Shown one piece after another: positions 9,636-18,702 of a DNA stretch of 64,000 nt. Under the pieces are notes generated by a model. It saw only the letters and a program-made list of their open reading frames with translations, made no database searches and was not told the DNA's origin. Position 1 is the stretch's first letter, and the number at the start of each line of letters is the position of its first letter. Position numbers and translations under genes: made by a program. Location of the stretch: NCBI RefSeq assembly GCF_027271155.1, contig NZ_CP114542.1, positions 2,589,001 to 2,653,000 of the forward strand, written 5' to 3'. Origin of the DNA: Brevundimonas subvibrioides. GTDB lineage: Bacteria > Pseudomonadota > Alphaproteobacteria > Caulobacterales > Caulobacteraceae.

Positions 9636-10837
9636 AACTGCCGACTCCGAAAACCATGATTGAGGTCGCGAAGGTCGCGGCGACCGGGGTGCTCGCGGGT
9701 GGCTTCGCCATCCTTGCGATCAACTTGCTACCCCAATTTGTGAAGATCGAACATTCGATCACCGACCTGAGGACAGTCGCTTTCTCGGACAGGGCTCCCC
9801 AGACGAGCTTGGACGTGGCCATCGTCGGTATCGACGAGAAAAGCCTTGAAGGCGTGCCCTATCTGTCGCCGCTCGACCGGGGCTATCTCTCGGATGTGGT
9901 GACCGAAATCGCCGGGGCCGAACCCCGGGTCATTGTTCTGGACATCCTGTTCGACCGGACCACCGAGCCCAAAAAGGATGAGGCTCTCGAGCAGACGCTT
10001 CGGAACCTTCAGGTGCCCGTCGTTCTGATACGTTCGGGAGATCCTTTGGATCCGGCGTTCCAGAACCGCTTCCTCGCGTCCACATACAGACCGATCGGCG
10101 GTCCGCTGGTATCGGCTACTGTTGATGACGTGGTACGCCATATTCCGGTTTCGCCCGATGGAACCTGCAGCCTCTCAGAAGCAGCCAAGCTGGTACGTGA
10201 CAATCCGGGCCTCAGGACGCTGCCCCACTGCGACCGCGAGCGGCCCATCCGGATAGACTGGCTGCTGGAGCCTCCGGGTCAGGAGACCTTTACCTATATT
10301 CGAAGCTCCGAGCTGACAGGACCGGACGTCATGCCGCTCCAGCTTGCCCGGCTTCGCGGCAAGGTCGTTATCATCGGGGGTGTGTTTGATCTCATTGATC
10401 GACACAAGACCCCGCTCTCGGTCCTGCATGGTGACACCGCCGGTGTTCCAGGCACGCAGTCGAGCCTGAGCAACGGTGCGACATCCCCCGGCGTCCTGGT
10501 CCATGCCCAGGCCATGCAGCAACTCTTCGATGGCCGGGTGCGCCATGAACTGGGTGTGATCGGTGAAGCGATCCTCCTGCTGTTCTGCGGGCTCTCGGGT
10601 GCGATCCTCGGATCATTCTCGGAGATGCGCAAACGCAGGGGGATCGTCTTGTTCGTTGTCACGATCTCGCTGATTGTGATTGATATAACCCTGTTCAAGT
10701 TCGCTCGCTTCGTCCTTCCAGGCGATGCGGCGGGGTTCGCCGTATTTCTGGGTTTCCTGTTCAACAGCATGCGTCTCAATTATCGCATCGGCGGCCTTCC
10801 CAGTGCCGGAAAGACGCTAGGAGAAACAATCCTATGA
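9632..10837 (+). CDS. CHASE2-domain membrane sensor without an output domain
   Basis: A 401-residue protein. One transmembrane helix near residues 15-33 is followed by a large extracytoplasmic region typical of CHASE2 (DVAIVGIDEKSL near the start, then VIVLDILFD, later LRGKVVIIGG), then three closely spaced helices at about 316-385. CHASE2 domains normally sit in front of adenylate cyclase, GGDEF or kinase domains; here the protein ends soon after the last helix with no catalytic domain. The start overlaps the stop of CHAT copy B (ATGA) and its own stop overlaps the next start, so it is tightly coupled. A plausible role is to sense an envelope signal and pass it to the peptidases or to the kinase at 13541; that is inference. 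Confidence 0.85.
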   Translation: MKLPTPKTMIEVAKVAATGVLAGGFAILAINLLPQFVKIEHSITDLRTVAFSDRAPQTSLDVAIVGIDEKSLEGVPYLSPLDRGYLSDVVTEIAGAEPRVIVLDILFDRTTEPKKDEALEQTLRNLQVPVVLIRSGDPLDPAFQNRFLASTYRPIGGPLVSATVDDVVRHIPVSPDGTCSLSEAAKLVRDNPGLRTLPHCDRERPIRIDWLLEPPGQETFTYIRSSELTGPDVMPLQLARLRGKVVIIGGVFDLIDRHKTPLSVLHGDTAGVPGTQSSLSNGATSPGVLVHAQAMQQLFDGRVRHELGVIGEAILLLFCGLSGAILGSFSEMRKRRGIVLFVVTISLIVIDITLFKFARFVLPGDAAGFAVFLGFLFNSMRLNYRIGGLPSAGKTLGETIL

Positions 10838-11631
10838 AGTCACCAAAACTGCTGATTACGGCGGCGTTGACGGTGGTCACGCTTGCAACCGCGACGGAAG
10901 CCTCGGCGCGCCAACAGACAAATCCCGATGGATCAATAACATGGGTCACAGACGGTCGAACGGTCCGGCCCATTCGCTTGATGGGGCCAAACGCAGTCAT
11001 CACTCTGGGGTCCAACCAGACGCTTATGTTCATTGGCGCTGATCGCAGCGAAGCCGCGTACGCGGGACCGTTCAGAGGGACGTTGGCTCAGGCAAGAGCG
11101 CGCGAAGGCCAAAGCCAGAGCTTCGTGGGACGCGCCTTGGCCTTTCTGCAACAGACCCGAAACTCCTTCCGAAACGGCGGTGTTCGCAGCTTCTCGGATT
11201 CATCGGATGTGTCTGTGGAAGGCGCGACCATCACTTCGCTCGACCAGATCCCTCCCATCGTCGTGCTCGGATCTCAGGCCTTGGGTCCCCAGTGCGTTGC
11301 GAGAGGGCAACAGCCGCAGCTTTCGAGGGCTTCCAGTTCGCGACGGGAAACCATAGAGATCACGGTCGCCAACGAAAGCCACACCGTTGTGTTCGAGCCT
11401 GGCGAAGCACATGCGGTCTGGCCTCTCGCACGACCGGAGGCGGCTGGCGGACAAGCCGCGGTAGTGACGCCCGGCCGGCCATATTCAGCGACCAGTTTCG
11501 CTGTCGTGACCATAGACTCCATCTCGGGAGACGACCTGTTGCCGGTCCTGACCGATGCGGGCTGCCTCGAACAGGCGCAGTCGGTCATGGACTATATCTG
11601 GAAAACCCAGACCGAGATCCTGACCGAGTGA
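10834..11631 (+). CDS. Small exported protein of unknown function
   Basis: 265 residues with a signal peptide (hydrophobic 6-20, cleavage near ATEASA). The segment after it (VRPIRLMGPNAVITLGSNQ, then LMFIGADRSEAAYAGPFRG) resembles the short beta-rich region around FecR-like domains, but I would not assign it. Two cysteines (CVARG and GCLEQ) could form a disulfide. The start overlaps the CHASE2 stop (ATGA) and the stop overlaps the next gene by one base (TGATG). It is probably a periplasmic partner, substrate or inhibitor of the neighbouring peptidases; only context supports this. Confidence 0.7.
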   Translation: MKSPKLLITAALTVVTLATATEASARQQTNPDGSITWVTDGRTVRPIRLMGPNAVITLGSNQTLMFIGADRSEAAYAGPFRGTLAQARAREGQSQSFVGRALAFLQQTRNSFRNGGVRSFSDSSDVSVEGATITSLDQIPPIVVLGSQALGPQCVARGQQPQLSRASSSRRETIEITVANESHTVVFEPGEAHAVWPLARPEAAGGQAAVVTPGRPYSATSFAVVTIDSISGDDLLPVLTDAGCLEQAQSVMDYIWKTQTEILTE

Positions 11632-12278
11632 TGTCGTCCGCCCTGCTCATCGTCTTGGCTCTGTTCGCTTCGAGTCCGGCTCCTGTGAGCATCCAGGACG
11701 GGCAGACGTCGATCCCCACAGCGGTCCAGCGGCTCGAGCGCGCCGAAGATGTCGCGGACTGGGCGCGTGCAGAGCGTGACCCCCTGGCCATGGTGGTGGC
11801 CGCCCGAATGAGCCGGGGGGTTGGGATCGATGACCCCCTCGCCCCCGAACGTCTGCTCGCCGAGGCTCGCCTGATGGCTCGGGGCGATGCCACTGTTCTG
11901 GCCGTCGTGGCCGAGGAGGAGGCGGCAGAGGACAGGGGAGTCTGCGTCGGCCCCACCCGCAGCGAGGGTCTCCTGTCCCCCGGACAAAGACAGTCCGTCC
12001 GGCTTCGGGTCGCAGGCGGCGAGATCGCGGACGCGGCCCTGCGGCTTCCGGCCGGGGCACCCGGCGGAGCCGACCTCGACCTGATTGTCACCGACATGCA
12101 GGGCCGGCGCATTGCCGCCCTGACAGGCCCAGATTCGGGGGTTGCGGGGCGGGCGGCCTATGTCCAGTGGAGGCCGGATTACCCGTCGGACGTCGACGTC
12201 TCTGTGCTGAACGTCAGCCGCGTCTCGACAACCTATCGACTGACGCTCGCCCCGTCCCAGGGCGGGCGGTGTCGCTAG
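11631..12278 (+). CDS. Small exported protein of unknown function
   Basis: 215 residues from the ATG at 11631, which overlaps the previous stop by one base. The frame is open much further upstream inside the preceding gene, but only this start gives a short signal peptide (MSSALLIVLALFASSPAPV). The middle is alpha-helical and alanine-rich; the C-terminal half (from about 115) looks like a small beta-sandwich with pre-peptidase-like features (GADLDLIVTDMQGRRIA, later YRLTLAPS), which is often found in secreted peptidase systems. I do not recognise a named family. It is the last gene before a hairpin and a 230-bp gap. Confidence 0.7.
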   Translation: MSSALLIVLALFASSPAPVSIQDGQTSIPTAVQRLERAEDVADWARAERDPLAMVVAARMSRGVGIDDPLAPERLLAEARLMARGDATVLAVVAEEEAAEDRGVCVGPTRSEGLLSPGQRQSVRLRVAGGEIADAALRLPAGAPGGADLDLIVTDMQGRRIAALTGPDSGVAGRAAYVQWRPDYPSDVDVSVLNVSRVSTTYRLTLAPSQGGRCR

Positions 12279-12299
12279 GCCCGATCCGCGATCGGGGCC
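12278..12299 (+). terminator. Strong hairpin just after the stop codon
   Basis: Arms GGCCCGATC and GATCGGGGCC with a 3-nt loop begin at the last base of the stop codon at 12276-12278. There is no T-run after it, so it may be a weak or Rho-assisted terminator or an mRNA-stabilising stem. It separates the A/caspase/B/CHASE2 run from the regulator genes. The rest of the 12300-12507 gap shows nothing else I can name. Confidence 0.4.
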
Positions 12300-12507
12300 T
12301 CGCGCCGTCTGCGTCTCGATCCGAACCTGCACGCGCGGCTCCCCGTCATCCTTCCTGCAGGCGCGACGATGACAGACAATGTCACCCGCCCTCCAACAGG
12401 GGTTGATAGACAGCCCTCGTGAAACAGACGTCGCTCCACCGTGAACCTTGGCGAAGCCTTTGCGGCACGCGGGTGGATGTCGTCACCCTGACCAGGACAT
12501 CCCGGCC

Positions 12508-13548
12508 TTGACCCCCGGTTCCAGGATCCGGCTGGTCTCGGCCCAGACTGCGATTATCGCCCTCGTCCGCAAGGCGCTGCAGGGATCGGCCTGTGAACTG
12601 GCCGTGGAACGCGATGAAGCGACGTCACAGCTGGCCGACGTCGATCTGGTGATTGCCGATGCCCGGGCATGGCCCGAGGCTCAGACGGTCGCCTGGATGA
12701 CCGCAACGACCGGCCCGCGCCTCGTCATCGTCGACGATCTCAGCAGCCCCAACCGGGCGGTCCTGAGAACGCTTAGAGAGGCAGAAGTCGTCTTCTCCGA
12801 CGTCCAGGCAACGGAGCTTCGCACACGGGTGGAAGCCCTGCTTCAGAGGACGTCCGGGCCAAGCCTTCTCCTGGTAGAGGACGAACCCCGGCTCGCCGAT
12901 CAGATCGCCACCCTGATCGGGTCCGCCGGCTATGGTGTGTCCGTCGTCGGTACGATCGCGGCGGCGGCCGAGGCCGTAGCGGCTCGCCCCTTCGACATCC
13001 TCGTGCTCGATCGGGGGCTGCCGGACGGCGACGGGCTACTGTTCCTCAAGCGGCTGAGGGCAGAGGGGACATCGACGCCCGCGCTGATCCTGAGCGCCTG
13101 GGGCGAGACCGTCCAGCGGATCGACGGTCTGCGGGGCGGAGCCAACGATTACATGGTCAAACCCTTCGAGCCCGATGAGCTTCTGGCGAGGATCGAGGTC
13201 CTGGTCCGTCCGGTGCTGGAGAGCGACCTTCAGCGGATTGGAGCGCTGGAGCTGCAACGTAACGACCGGATCGCCCGCTGGAAGGGCCGGCGGATCGACC
13301 TTACGGACACCGAATTTCGCCTCCTGGCCTATATGGCCGGCCGGCCGGGGCTCGTCCTCCCGGCATCGATGCTTCGGTCCGACGTGTGGGACATCCGCCG
13401 CCAGCACACCGAGACCAATATCGTCGCGGCCGGCATCCGCCGCCTCCGACGCAAGCTGGAGGAGGCCGGCACGCCCGAGGCCATCTCGACGCACAGCCAG
13501 GGATACCGGTTCGACCTCCAACTCCTGCTGGCGGCCGGCGATGGCTGA
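12508..13548 (+). CDS. OmpR/PhoB-type response regulator with an extra N-terminal receiver-like domain
   Basis: 346 residues from a TTG at 12508; a TTG at 12448 in the same frame is the alternative and no ATG is available. Residues 1-115 look like a receiver fold that lost the acidic pair (RLVSAQT in strand 1), so probably a pseudo-receiver. A normal receiver follows: LLLVEDEP, phosphoacceptor Asp in LVLDRGLPDGDG, LSAW, and Lys in MVKPFEPDE. The C-terminal 100 residues are a winged-helix DNA-binding domain (RIDLTDTEFRLLAYMAGRPG, QGYRFDL). It overlaps the kinase gene by 8 bp, so they are a two-component pair. Likely target: this CHAT locus. Confidence 0.85.
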   Translation: MTPGSRIRLVSAQTAIIALVRKALQGSACELAVERDEATSQLADVDLVIADARAWPEAQTVAWMTATTGPRLVIVDDLSSPNRAVLRTLREAEVVFSDVQATELRTRVEALLQRTSGPSLLLVEDEPRLADQIATLIGSAGYGVSVVGTIAAAAEAVAARPFDILVLDRGLPDGDGLLFLKRLRAEGTSTPALILSAWGETVQRIDGLRGGANDYMVKPFEPDELLARIEVLVRPVLESDLQRIGALELQRNDRIARWKGRRIDLTDTEFRLLAYMAGRPGLVLPASMLRSDVWDIRRQHTETNIVAAGIRRLRRKLEEAGTPEAISTHSQGYRFDLQLLLAAGDG

Positions 13549-14941
13549 CTTCGTCGCTCATCGCATGACCCGCTGGCTCCGCGCGTTCGGCCTGCCGCTT
13601 CTGTTCGTGGCCGCCGCAGTGCCCGCAGCGGCGTTTTCCAACGGACTGCTGTCGGCAGCCCGGTCTGCGGCCATCGATTCCCTCGACGCCCGGCTGGACG
13701 GCCTGGTCGCAGTGCTTCGCTATGGGGATCTGCCCTTTCTGCGGCTGGAGATTGATCGTCAGGAACAATCCCTGCCAGCCGAAGGTCGTATCGCTGCCCT
13801 TGCCGACGGAGGCATGGTGCTCGGCGACTTTGGCTCCTTGCAGGACCGGGAGAGGCTCGGCCGGATTTCGGCGGATGGTCCTTCGATCATCGAACTCTCG
13901 ACCGGACCAGTGCTCGCGCGCCGACTGGATCTCGGACAAACACCGATCGTCGGCCTTGAAGAGGTTCGCGACCTCTCGCTCTATGTGGCGGATCCCTTTC
14001 CCGGCCCGGCCGAACAGGCCACACGTCTGGCGGTCACGCTCGGCTGGTCCGGTTTCGCCGCAGCGGTTCTGGTCTCCATCGGCCTGCAACTCTGGTACCG
14101 GCGTCAGTACCGCACGCGCCTAGACCGTTTGAACCAAAGGCTGCGGACCATCGGCCAGGGTGACCTATCGGACCTCGAGCCCGAGCCCGACGCCCCCGGG
14201 GAACTGGCCGAACTCCGAACCCATATCAATCTGATGCTGGGCGACCTCAGGGACCTCGTCTTCGGTCTGAATGCCTTTGTGGAGACAGTGGCGCATGAGT
14301 TGCGTACCCCCCTGACCCGGATGCGGCTCTCGGCGGATCAACTCCTGAAGGACACGACGGCGGACAGACTGCAGGAGGTGGAAAGGCTGAAGGGCGACGT
14401 CATCGATCTGTCCCGCCTGTTCGAAAGCCTGGTCGATCTGGCCAAGGCCCGGGCCGGTCGGTTCGACCGGTCGGCCTTCGTTCCCGTCGATCTTTCGCGG
14501 CTGCTGAGTGAGATACGCGAGGATCAGGAGGAAGACCTGGCTCTGGTCGGCCATCCCCTGGTCACCGACATCGCAGCCGACATCCGGGTTCTGGGCGACG
14601 CCTCCCTGATCCGTCGACTGGTCGAAAACCTGCTGGACAACGCCCGGAAATTTTCCGACCCGGGCGGGTCCGTGTCCCTCCTGCTGGTTTCGGACGACGA
14701 CCGGTTCCGGTTGGCGGTCCAGAACCCCGGGCCGCCGTTTCCCCAAACACTTGTCACAAAATCGGGGGAAGCTTTGCCGATCAAGAGGTCGGGCCAGGGG
14801 CTTGGTCTCGGTCTCGGTCTCGGCATCGTCCGCGCCATCGCCCTGAAGCACGGATGGGCGCTCCGGGTGTCATACGTAGATGGCATGGCTGTCGTCGAAC
14901 TCCAAGGCAAACTCAAGACTGAGGTCATCGCAATCCCATGA
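13541..14941 (+). CDS. Membrane sensor histidine kinase
   Basis: 466 residues. The ATG at 13541 overlaps the regulator stop by 8 bp and gives a first transmembrane helix at about 12-32; a second lies at about 165-185 and encloses a periplasmic domain of about 130 residues. A HAMP-like linker follows, then the H-box (VAHELRTPLTRMR, His252), N-box (LVENLLDNARKFSDPGG) and a glycine-rich G2 box (GLGLGLGLGIV). The usual DxGxG of the G1 box reads NPGPPFP, so the adenine-contacting Asp is missing; some QseC-like kinases share this, so activity is not excluded. The stop overlaps the start of CHAT copy C (ATGA), which ties the kinase to the peptidases. Confidence 0.88.
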   Translation: MADFVAHRMTRWLRAFGLPLLFVAAAVPAAAFSNGLLSAARSAAIDSLDARLDGLVAVLRYGDLPFLRLEIDRQEQSLPAEGRIAALADGGMVLGDFGSLQDRERLGRISADGPSIIELSTGPVLARRLDLGQTPIVGLEEVRDLSLYVADPFPGPAEQATRLAVTLGWSGFAAAVLVSIGLQLWYRRQYRTRLDRLNQRLRTIGQGDLSDLEPEPDAPGELAELRTHINLMLGDLRDLVFGLNAFVETVAHELRTPLTRMRLSADQLLKDTTADRLQEVERLKGDVIDLSRLFESLVDLAKARAGRFDRSAFVPVDLSRLLSEIREDQEEDLALVGHPLVTDIAADIRVLGDASLIRRLVENLLDNARKFSDPGGSVSLLLVSDDDRFRLAVQNPGPPFPQTLVTKSGEALPIKRSGQGLGLGLGLGIVRAIALKHGWALRVSYVDGMAVVELQGKLKTEVIAIP

Positions 14942-17900
14942 ATGAGAGAGGCGAAACTGCTAACAGAACAGCGAAAGCTATGGCGATCCTGAACCTCATG
15001 CTTGCCGCCCTTGCCCCAAGCGAGGGGTTGGCCCTGTCGGTTCGTGAAAATGAAATAGCTTCGTCTCTCCAGTCGTCGATTGTGCCGACGGTCCCCCCAG
15101 CGATCCGGGACATGACGACACCGGAACACGCGGAGTACGTCGCTTGGCTGGCAGAGGCTGATTCAGCCCTTGGCGAGAGTCGTTTCGAGGATGCCAAGGC
15201 CATTCTTGAACGGGTCCTCGACCGGGAGGAGCAGACGTTCGGTCCCGACCACCCGCTGGTCGCAGTCACTGTTAGCAAACTCGCCGCCAGCCTATACTTC
15301 GAAGGTCGCTACGGCGATGCCCTGCCCTACAATGAGCGCGCCCTCAAGATCTACGAAAGCTGGGAAAGGCCGGAAGGTGGTGCCACCGCCATTAGCCGCA
15401 GCAACCTTGCCATAAACCTCGACGCCCAGGGACGTTATGGCCAAGCCCAACCCCTGCATGAGAGCGCTCTCACGTTTTTCTCTGCGGTGTTGGGGCCAAA
15501 CCATCCCCTGACCGCCAGCGGGCTTTTGGCTCTCGCCAACAATCTCAATGAGCAACGCCAATACGCCTTGGCCCAATCCCTTTATGAGCGCGCTCTCGGG
15601 ATAATGGAGGCTGAGTTTGGGTCGGAAGCTTTAGTCACCGGCACCAGCCTCAACGTCCTCGCCAATAACCTCTACGACCAGCGCCAATATGACTTCGCAC
15701 AATCCCTCTATGAGCGCGCTTTAAACATCGTTTCTGAGGTGACGGGACCAAATAGTCCAGAAACCGCGAATGTACTTTACAATTTGGCCCAAAATCTCGA
15801 CGGCCTTGGTCGACATGTAGACGCTCAAACCTTCTATGAGCGCGCGCTCAGGATCAACGAGACCGTGTCAGGGCTGAACCATCCTAAAACAGCGAGTAGC
15901 CTAAACGGCCTCGCCCTCAACCTTTACGCCCAAGGCCGCTACGCCGAGGCCCAGCTCCTCTTGGAACGCGCACTCAGCATCAACAAGGCCACCCTCGGAC
16001 CGGAGCATCCCGACACCACCGAGGTCACCTACAACCTCGCTGAAAACCTCAGAGTGCAGGGATTATATGTGCAGGCCCAGCCACTCTTTGAGCGCGCGCT
16101 CGAGATCAATGAGACCATGTTGGGGCTGAACCACCCCAAAACAGCAAGTAGCCTAAGCGGCCTCGCCCTCAACCTTTACGGCCAAGGCCTATATGGCGAG
16201 GCCCAGCCACTCTTCGAATGCGCACTCAGGATAGATGAAACAATATTGGGACCAGACGATCCGGACACCGCCAACAGCCTTAGCAACCTAGCAACCAACT
16301 TCCATGCCCAAGGTCAATACGACGAGGCCCAGCCCCTCTATGAACGGGCCTTAGCGATACGGGAGGCTGTCCTCAGACCCAACCATCCCGACACCGCCAC
16401 CAGCCTTAGCAACCTGGCAGGCAACTTCTCCAGCCAAGGCCAATACGGCCTAGCACAACCCCTCTTTGAAAGAGCCCTCAGAATCAGAGAGGCCGCGCTG
16501 GGACCCAACCATCCCGACACCGCCGAAAGCCTCTCGCGTTTCGCCCTCAACCTCAGAGACCGAAGTCGACTTGCCGAGGCCCACCCCATCCTCGAGCGCG
16601 CTCTCCGGATCAACGAGACCGTGTTGGGCCGAGACCATCCCTATACCGTCGATAGCCTGAATAGCCTCGCTTTCAACCTCTACGGCCAAGGCCGCTACGC
16701 CGAGGCCCAACCGCTCTCCGAGCGCGCCCTCAGGATCAGCGAGACCTCCCTCGGGCCCGACCATCCGACGACTGCACTTTCGGCGGAGAACACAGCGATC
16801 TCGGCTTTGGGGTCCGGTATGGCCTTGGCCGCGCTCACACCCGCCCGTCAGGCCCTGGAGATCCGACGAACCCTGGCGCTGCGGGAGGGTGGCAACCGAG
16901 ATGAGGCCTCCCAGGTTCGTCTCGCCGATGCGACGGGTAACGCCGCCGTGGTCTTCACCCGCGCGGCCTGGTCGGTGGATCGGTCGGGCGCGGGCGATGA
17001 CGCCCTGAGGGCCGAGGCCTTCCAGGCCGTGCAGTGGCAGGAGGGGTCCTCGGCCGGCCGCGCCCAGGTGCGGGCGGCGGCGCGCCGGGCGCTCAGCCCG
17101 GCAGGGCAGGCCTTGGCGCGGGAGTGGGAGACGGCACTCGAGGAGCGTGCCGGTCTGGACCGCCAGTTCTCCGCCGCCGCCGGCGGAACCGATGAAGCGG
17201 CCCGGACCCGGCAGGCCGATCTGGTCCGCCGGCGCGATACGCTGGACGCCCGGATCACAGATCTGACGACGCAGCTTGAGCGGGATTACCCGCAGTACCT
17301 CGAACTGCTCAACCCCTCGTCCCTGTCTGTGGCGGACCTCCAGCCCCTGCTGCATGAGAGCGAGGCCCTGGTGCTGGTCTCGCCGGGGGATGCACGCATG
17401 CCCGAGGGTCAGCGTCGGGGGATCGTGTTCGTGGTGACCCGCGAGGGCTTCGACTGGGCCGAGGTGGGCATGGAGCCGGATGACCTTGAGGCCCGCATCG
17501 GGGTTCTGCGGGACGAGCTCAAGCCAGACGGCGGGCGCGGGCCCGACAGCGGCGGCAGTGCGACCGTCGGCCAGGGCGGCCGGGGCTTCGACCGCAGCCG
17601 GGCCTATGAGCTCTATCAGGCCCTGTTCGGTGATGAACGGATCGCCGCCCTGCTGGCCGACAAGGAGGACTGGATCCTGAGCCCCCAGGGGTCCTTGCTG
17701 TCCCTGCCCTTCGCCGCCCTGCCCATGGCCGAGCCCGTGGGCGACGACGCCGATCCCCGGGCCCTGATCGACACCCCCTGGCTGGGCACTACCCGGGCCC
17801 TCAGCGTCCTGCCCAACCTGTCCACCCTGCGTCAGGTCCGGGGTGAGGACCGGCGGGAGGCCCCGAGCGCGCCCGACCCCTTCCGCGGCTTCGGCTTCGC

Positions 17901-18585
17901 CACCTACAATGCCGGCCGCACCATCCAGCCCGAGGAGGGCCGCTTCCTCACCCGGGCCCAGTTGCGCGCCAATAGGGTCCGCACCCTCGATCCCCTGGAC
18001 AGCACAGGCGACGAACTGTTCGCCATCGCCGCGGCCCTGGACGCCGACCCGGCCACAACCCTCGACTTCACGACGGACGCCACCGAGGCCCGGGTCCAGG
18101 CCCTGAGCGCCGACGGTACCCTGGCCCGCGCCCGGGTCATTGTCTTCGCCACCCACGGCCTGATCCCGCCCGAGCTCGGCCTCGATCAGGCGGCCCTGGC
18201 CTTCAGCCCACCCGGTCAGCCCGAGGGTGACGACGACGGCCTGCTCACCGCCGCCGAGGCTGCGGGCCTTCGGCTCAATGCCGACTGGGTCATCCTCTCG
18301 GCCTGCAACACCGCCTCCAGCAATGCGCAGGCCGGGTCCGAAGCCCTCGCCGGCCTCGCCCGCGCCTTCTTCTTCGCCGGTGCCCGATCCCTGCTCGTCT
18401 CCCACTGGAAGGTCGGGGACACCGACGCCACCGCCCTCACCACCTCCACTGTCAGGCTGCAGCAGCAAGACCCCGCCCTCTCCAGGGCCCGGGCCATGCA
18501 GCAGTCCATGCAGGGCCTCATGCAGAACCCGAACACGGCTCACCCCACACACTGGGCTCCCTTCATCCTCGTCGGGGCAGAATGA
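14938..18585 (+). CDS. TPR-CHAT protease-like protein, copy C
   Basis: 1215 residues. The N-terminus has a less convincing signal or anchor (AMAILNLMLAALAP), then the linker VPPAIRDMT shared with copy B, about twelve TPR units, and a CHAT domain with His1073 (FATHG) and Cys1123 (LSACNT). The TPR region is more diverged between units than in copy B. The CHAT half equals copy A up to 18465, after which the last 120 bp follow copy B with two differences, so the gene is a mosaic. It overlaps the kinase stop by ATGA and is followed by a hairpin. Confidence 0.9.
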   Translation: MNERGETANRTAKAMAILNLMLAALAPSEGLALSVRENEIASSLQSSIVPTVPPAIRDMTTPEHAEYVAWLAEADSALGESRFEDAKAILERVLDREEQTFGPDHPLVAVTVSKLAASLYFEGRYGDALPYNERALKIYESWERPEGGATAISRSNLAINLDAQGRYGQAQPLHESALTFFSAVLGPNHPLTASGLLALANNLNEQRQYALAQSLYERALGIMEAEFGSEALVTGTSLNVLANNLYDQRQYDFAQSLYERALNIVSEVTGPNSPETANVLYNLAQNLDGLGRHVDAQTFYERALRINETVSGLNHPKTASSLNGLALNLYAQGRYAEAQLLLERALSINKATLGPEHPDTTEVTYNLAENLRVQGLYVQAQPLFERALEINETMLGLNHPKTASSLSGLALNLYGQGLYGEAQPLFECALRIDETILGPDDPDTANSLSNLATNFHAQGQYDEAQPLYERALAIREAVLRPNHPDTATSLSNLAGNFSSQGQYGLAQPLFERALRIREAALGPNHPDTAESLSRFALNLRDRSRLAEAHPILERALRINETVLGRDHPYTVDSLNSLAFNLYGQGRYAEAQPLSERALRISETSLGPDHPTTALSAENTAISALGSGMALAALTPARQALEIRRTLALREGGNRDEASQVRLADATGNAAVVFTRAAWSVDRSGAGDDALRAEAFQAVQWQEGSSAGRAQVRAAARRALSPAGQALAREWETALEERAGLDRQFSAAAGGTDEAARTRQADLVRRRDTLDARITDLTTQLERDYPQYLELLNPSSLSVADLQPLLHESEALVLVSPGDARMPEGQRRGIVFVVTREGFDWAEVGMEPDDLEARIGVLRDELKPDGGRGPDSGGSATVGQGGRGFDRSRAYELYQALFGDERIAALLADKEDWILSPQGSLLSLPFAALPMAEPVGDDADPRALIDTPWLGTTRALSVLPNLSTLRQVRGEDRREAPSAPDPFRGFGFATYNAGRTIQPEEGRFLTRAQLRANRVRTLDPLDSTGDELFAIAAALDADPATTLDFTTDATEARVQALSADGTLARARVIVFATHGLIPPELGLDQAALAFSPPGQPEGDDDGLLTAAEAAGLRLNADWVILSACNTASSNAQAGSEALAGLARAFFFAGARSLLVSHWKVGDTDATALTTSTVRLQQQDPALSRARAMQQSMQGLMQNPNTAHPTHWAPFILVGAE
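16780..18465 (+). repeat. CHAT-half repeat, copy C (identical by eye to 1311-2996)
   Basis: 1686 bp without visible differences from copy A. The inner 16963-18029 also equals copy B. At 18466 similarity switches to copy B (9516-9635), with only two mismatches in 120 bp. Confidence 0.85.
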
Positions 18586-18590
18586 TGAGA

Positions 18591-18613
18591 AGGATGACGG
18601 ACACTGTCATCCT
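18591..18613 (+). terminator. Perfect 8-bp hairpin after CHAT copy C
   Basis: Arms AGGATGAC and GTCATCCT with a 7-nt loop lie 6 bp after the stop codon. There is no T-run, so a terminator role is only likely from position. Confidence 0.4.
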
Positions 18614-18702
18614 AACGCGATCCAGCATTGTTAGCTTGGACATCAACGGCCGTTCGCCGAGGCGGTAGCCGAGATCAGACGGTCTGGTTCAAGGGGTAAG
18701 AC

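Noticed and set aside
1..18585. Type III-E CRISPR-linked TPR-CHAT (Craspase) or gasdermin system
   Set aside because: No Cas7-11-like gene, no CRISPR array and no gasdermin-like protein is present, and the CHAT proteins appear exported.
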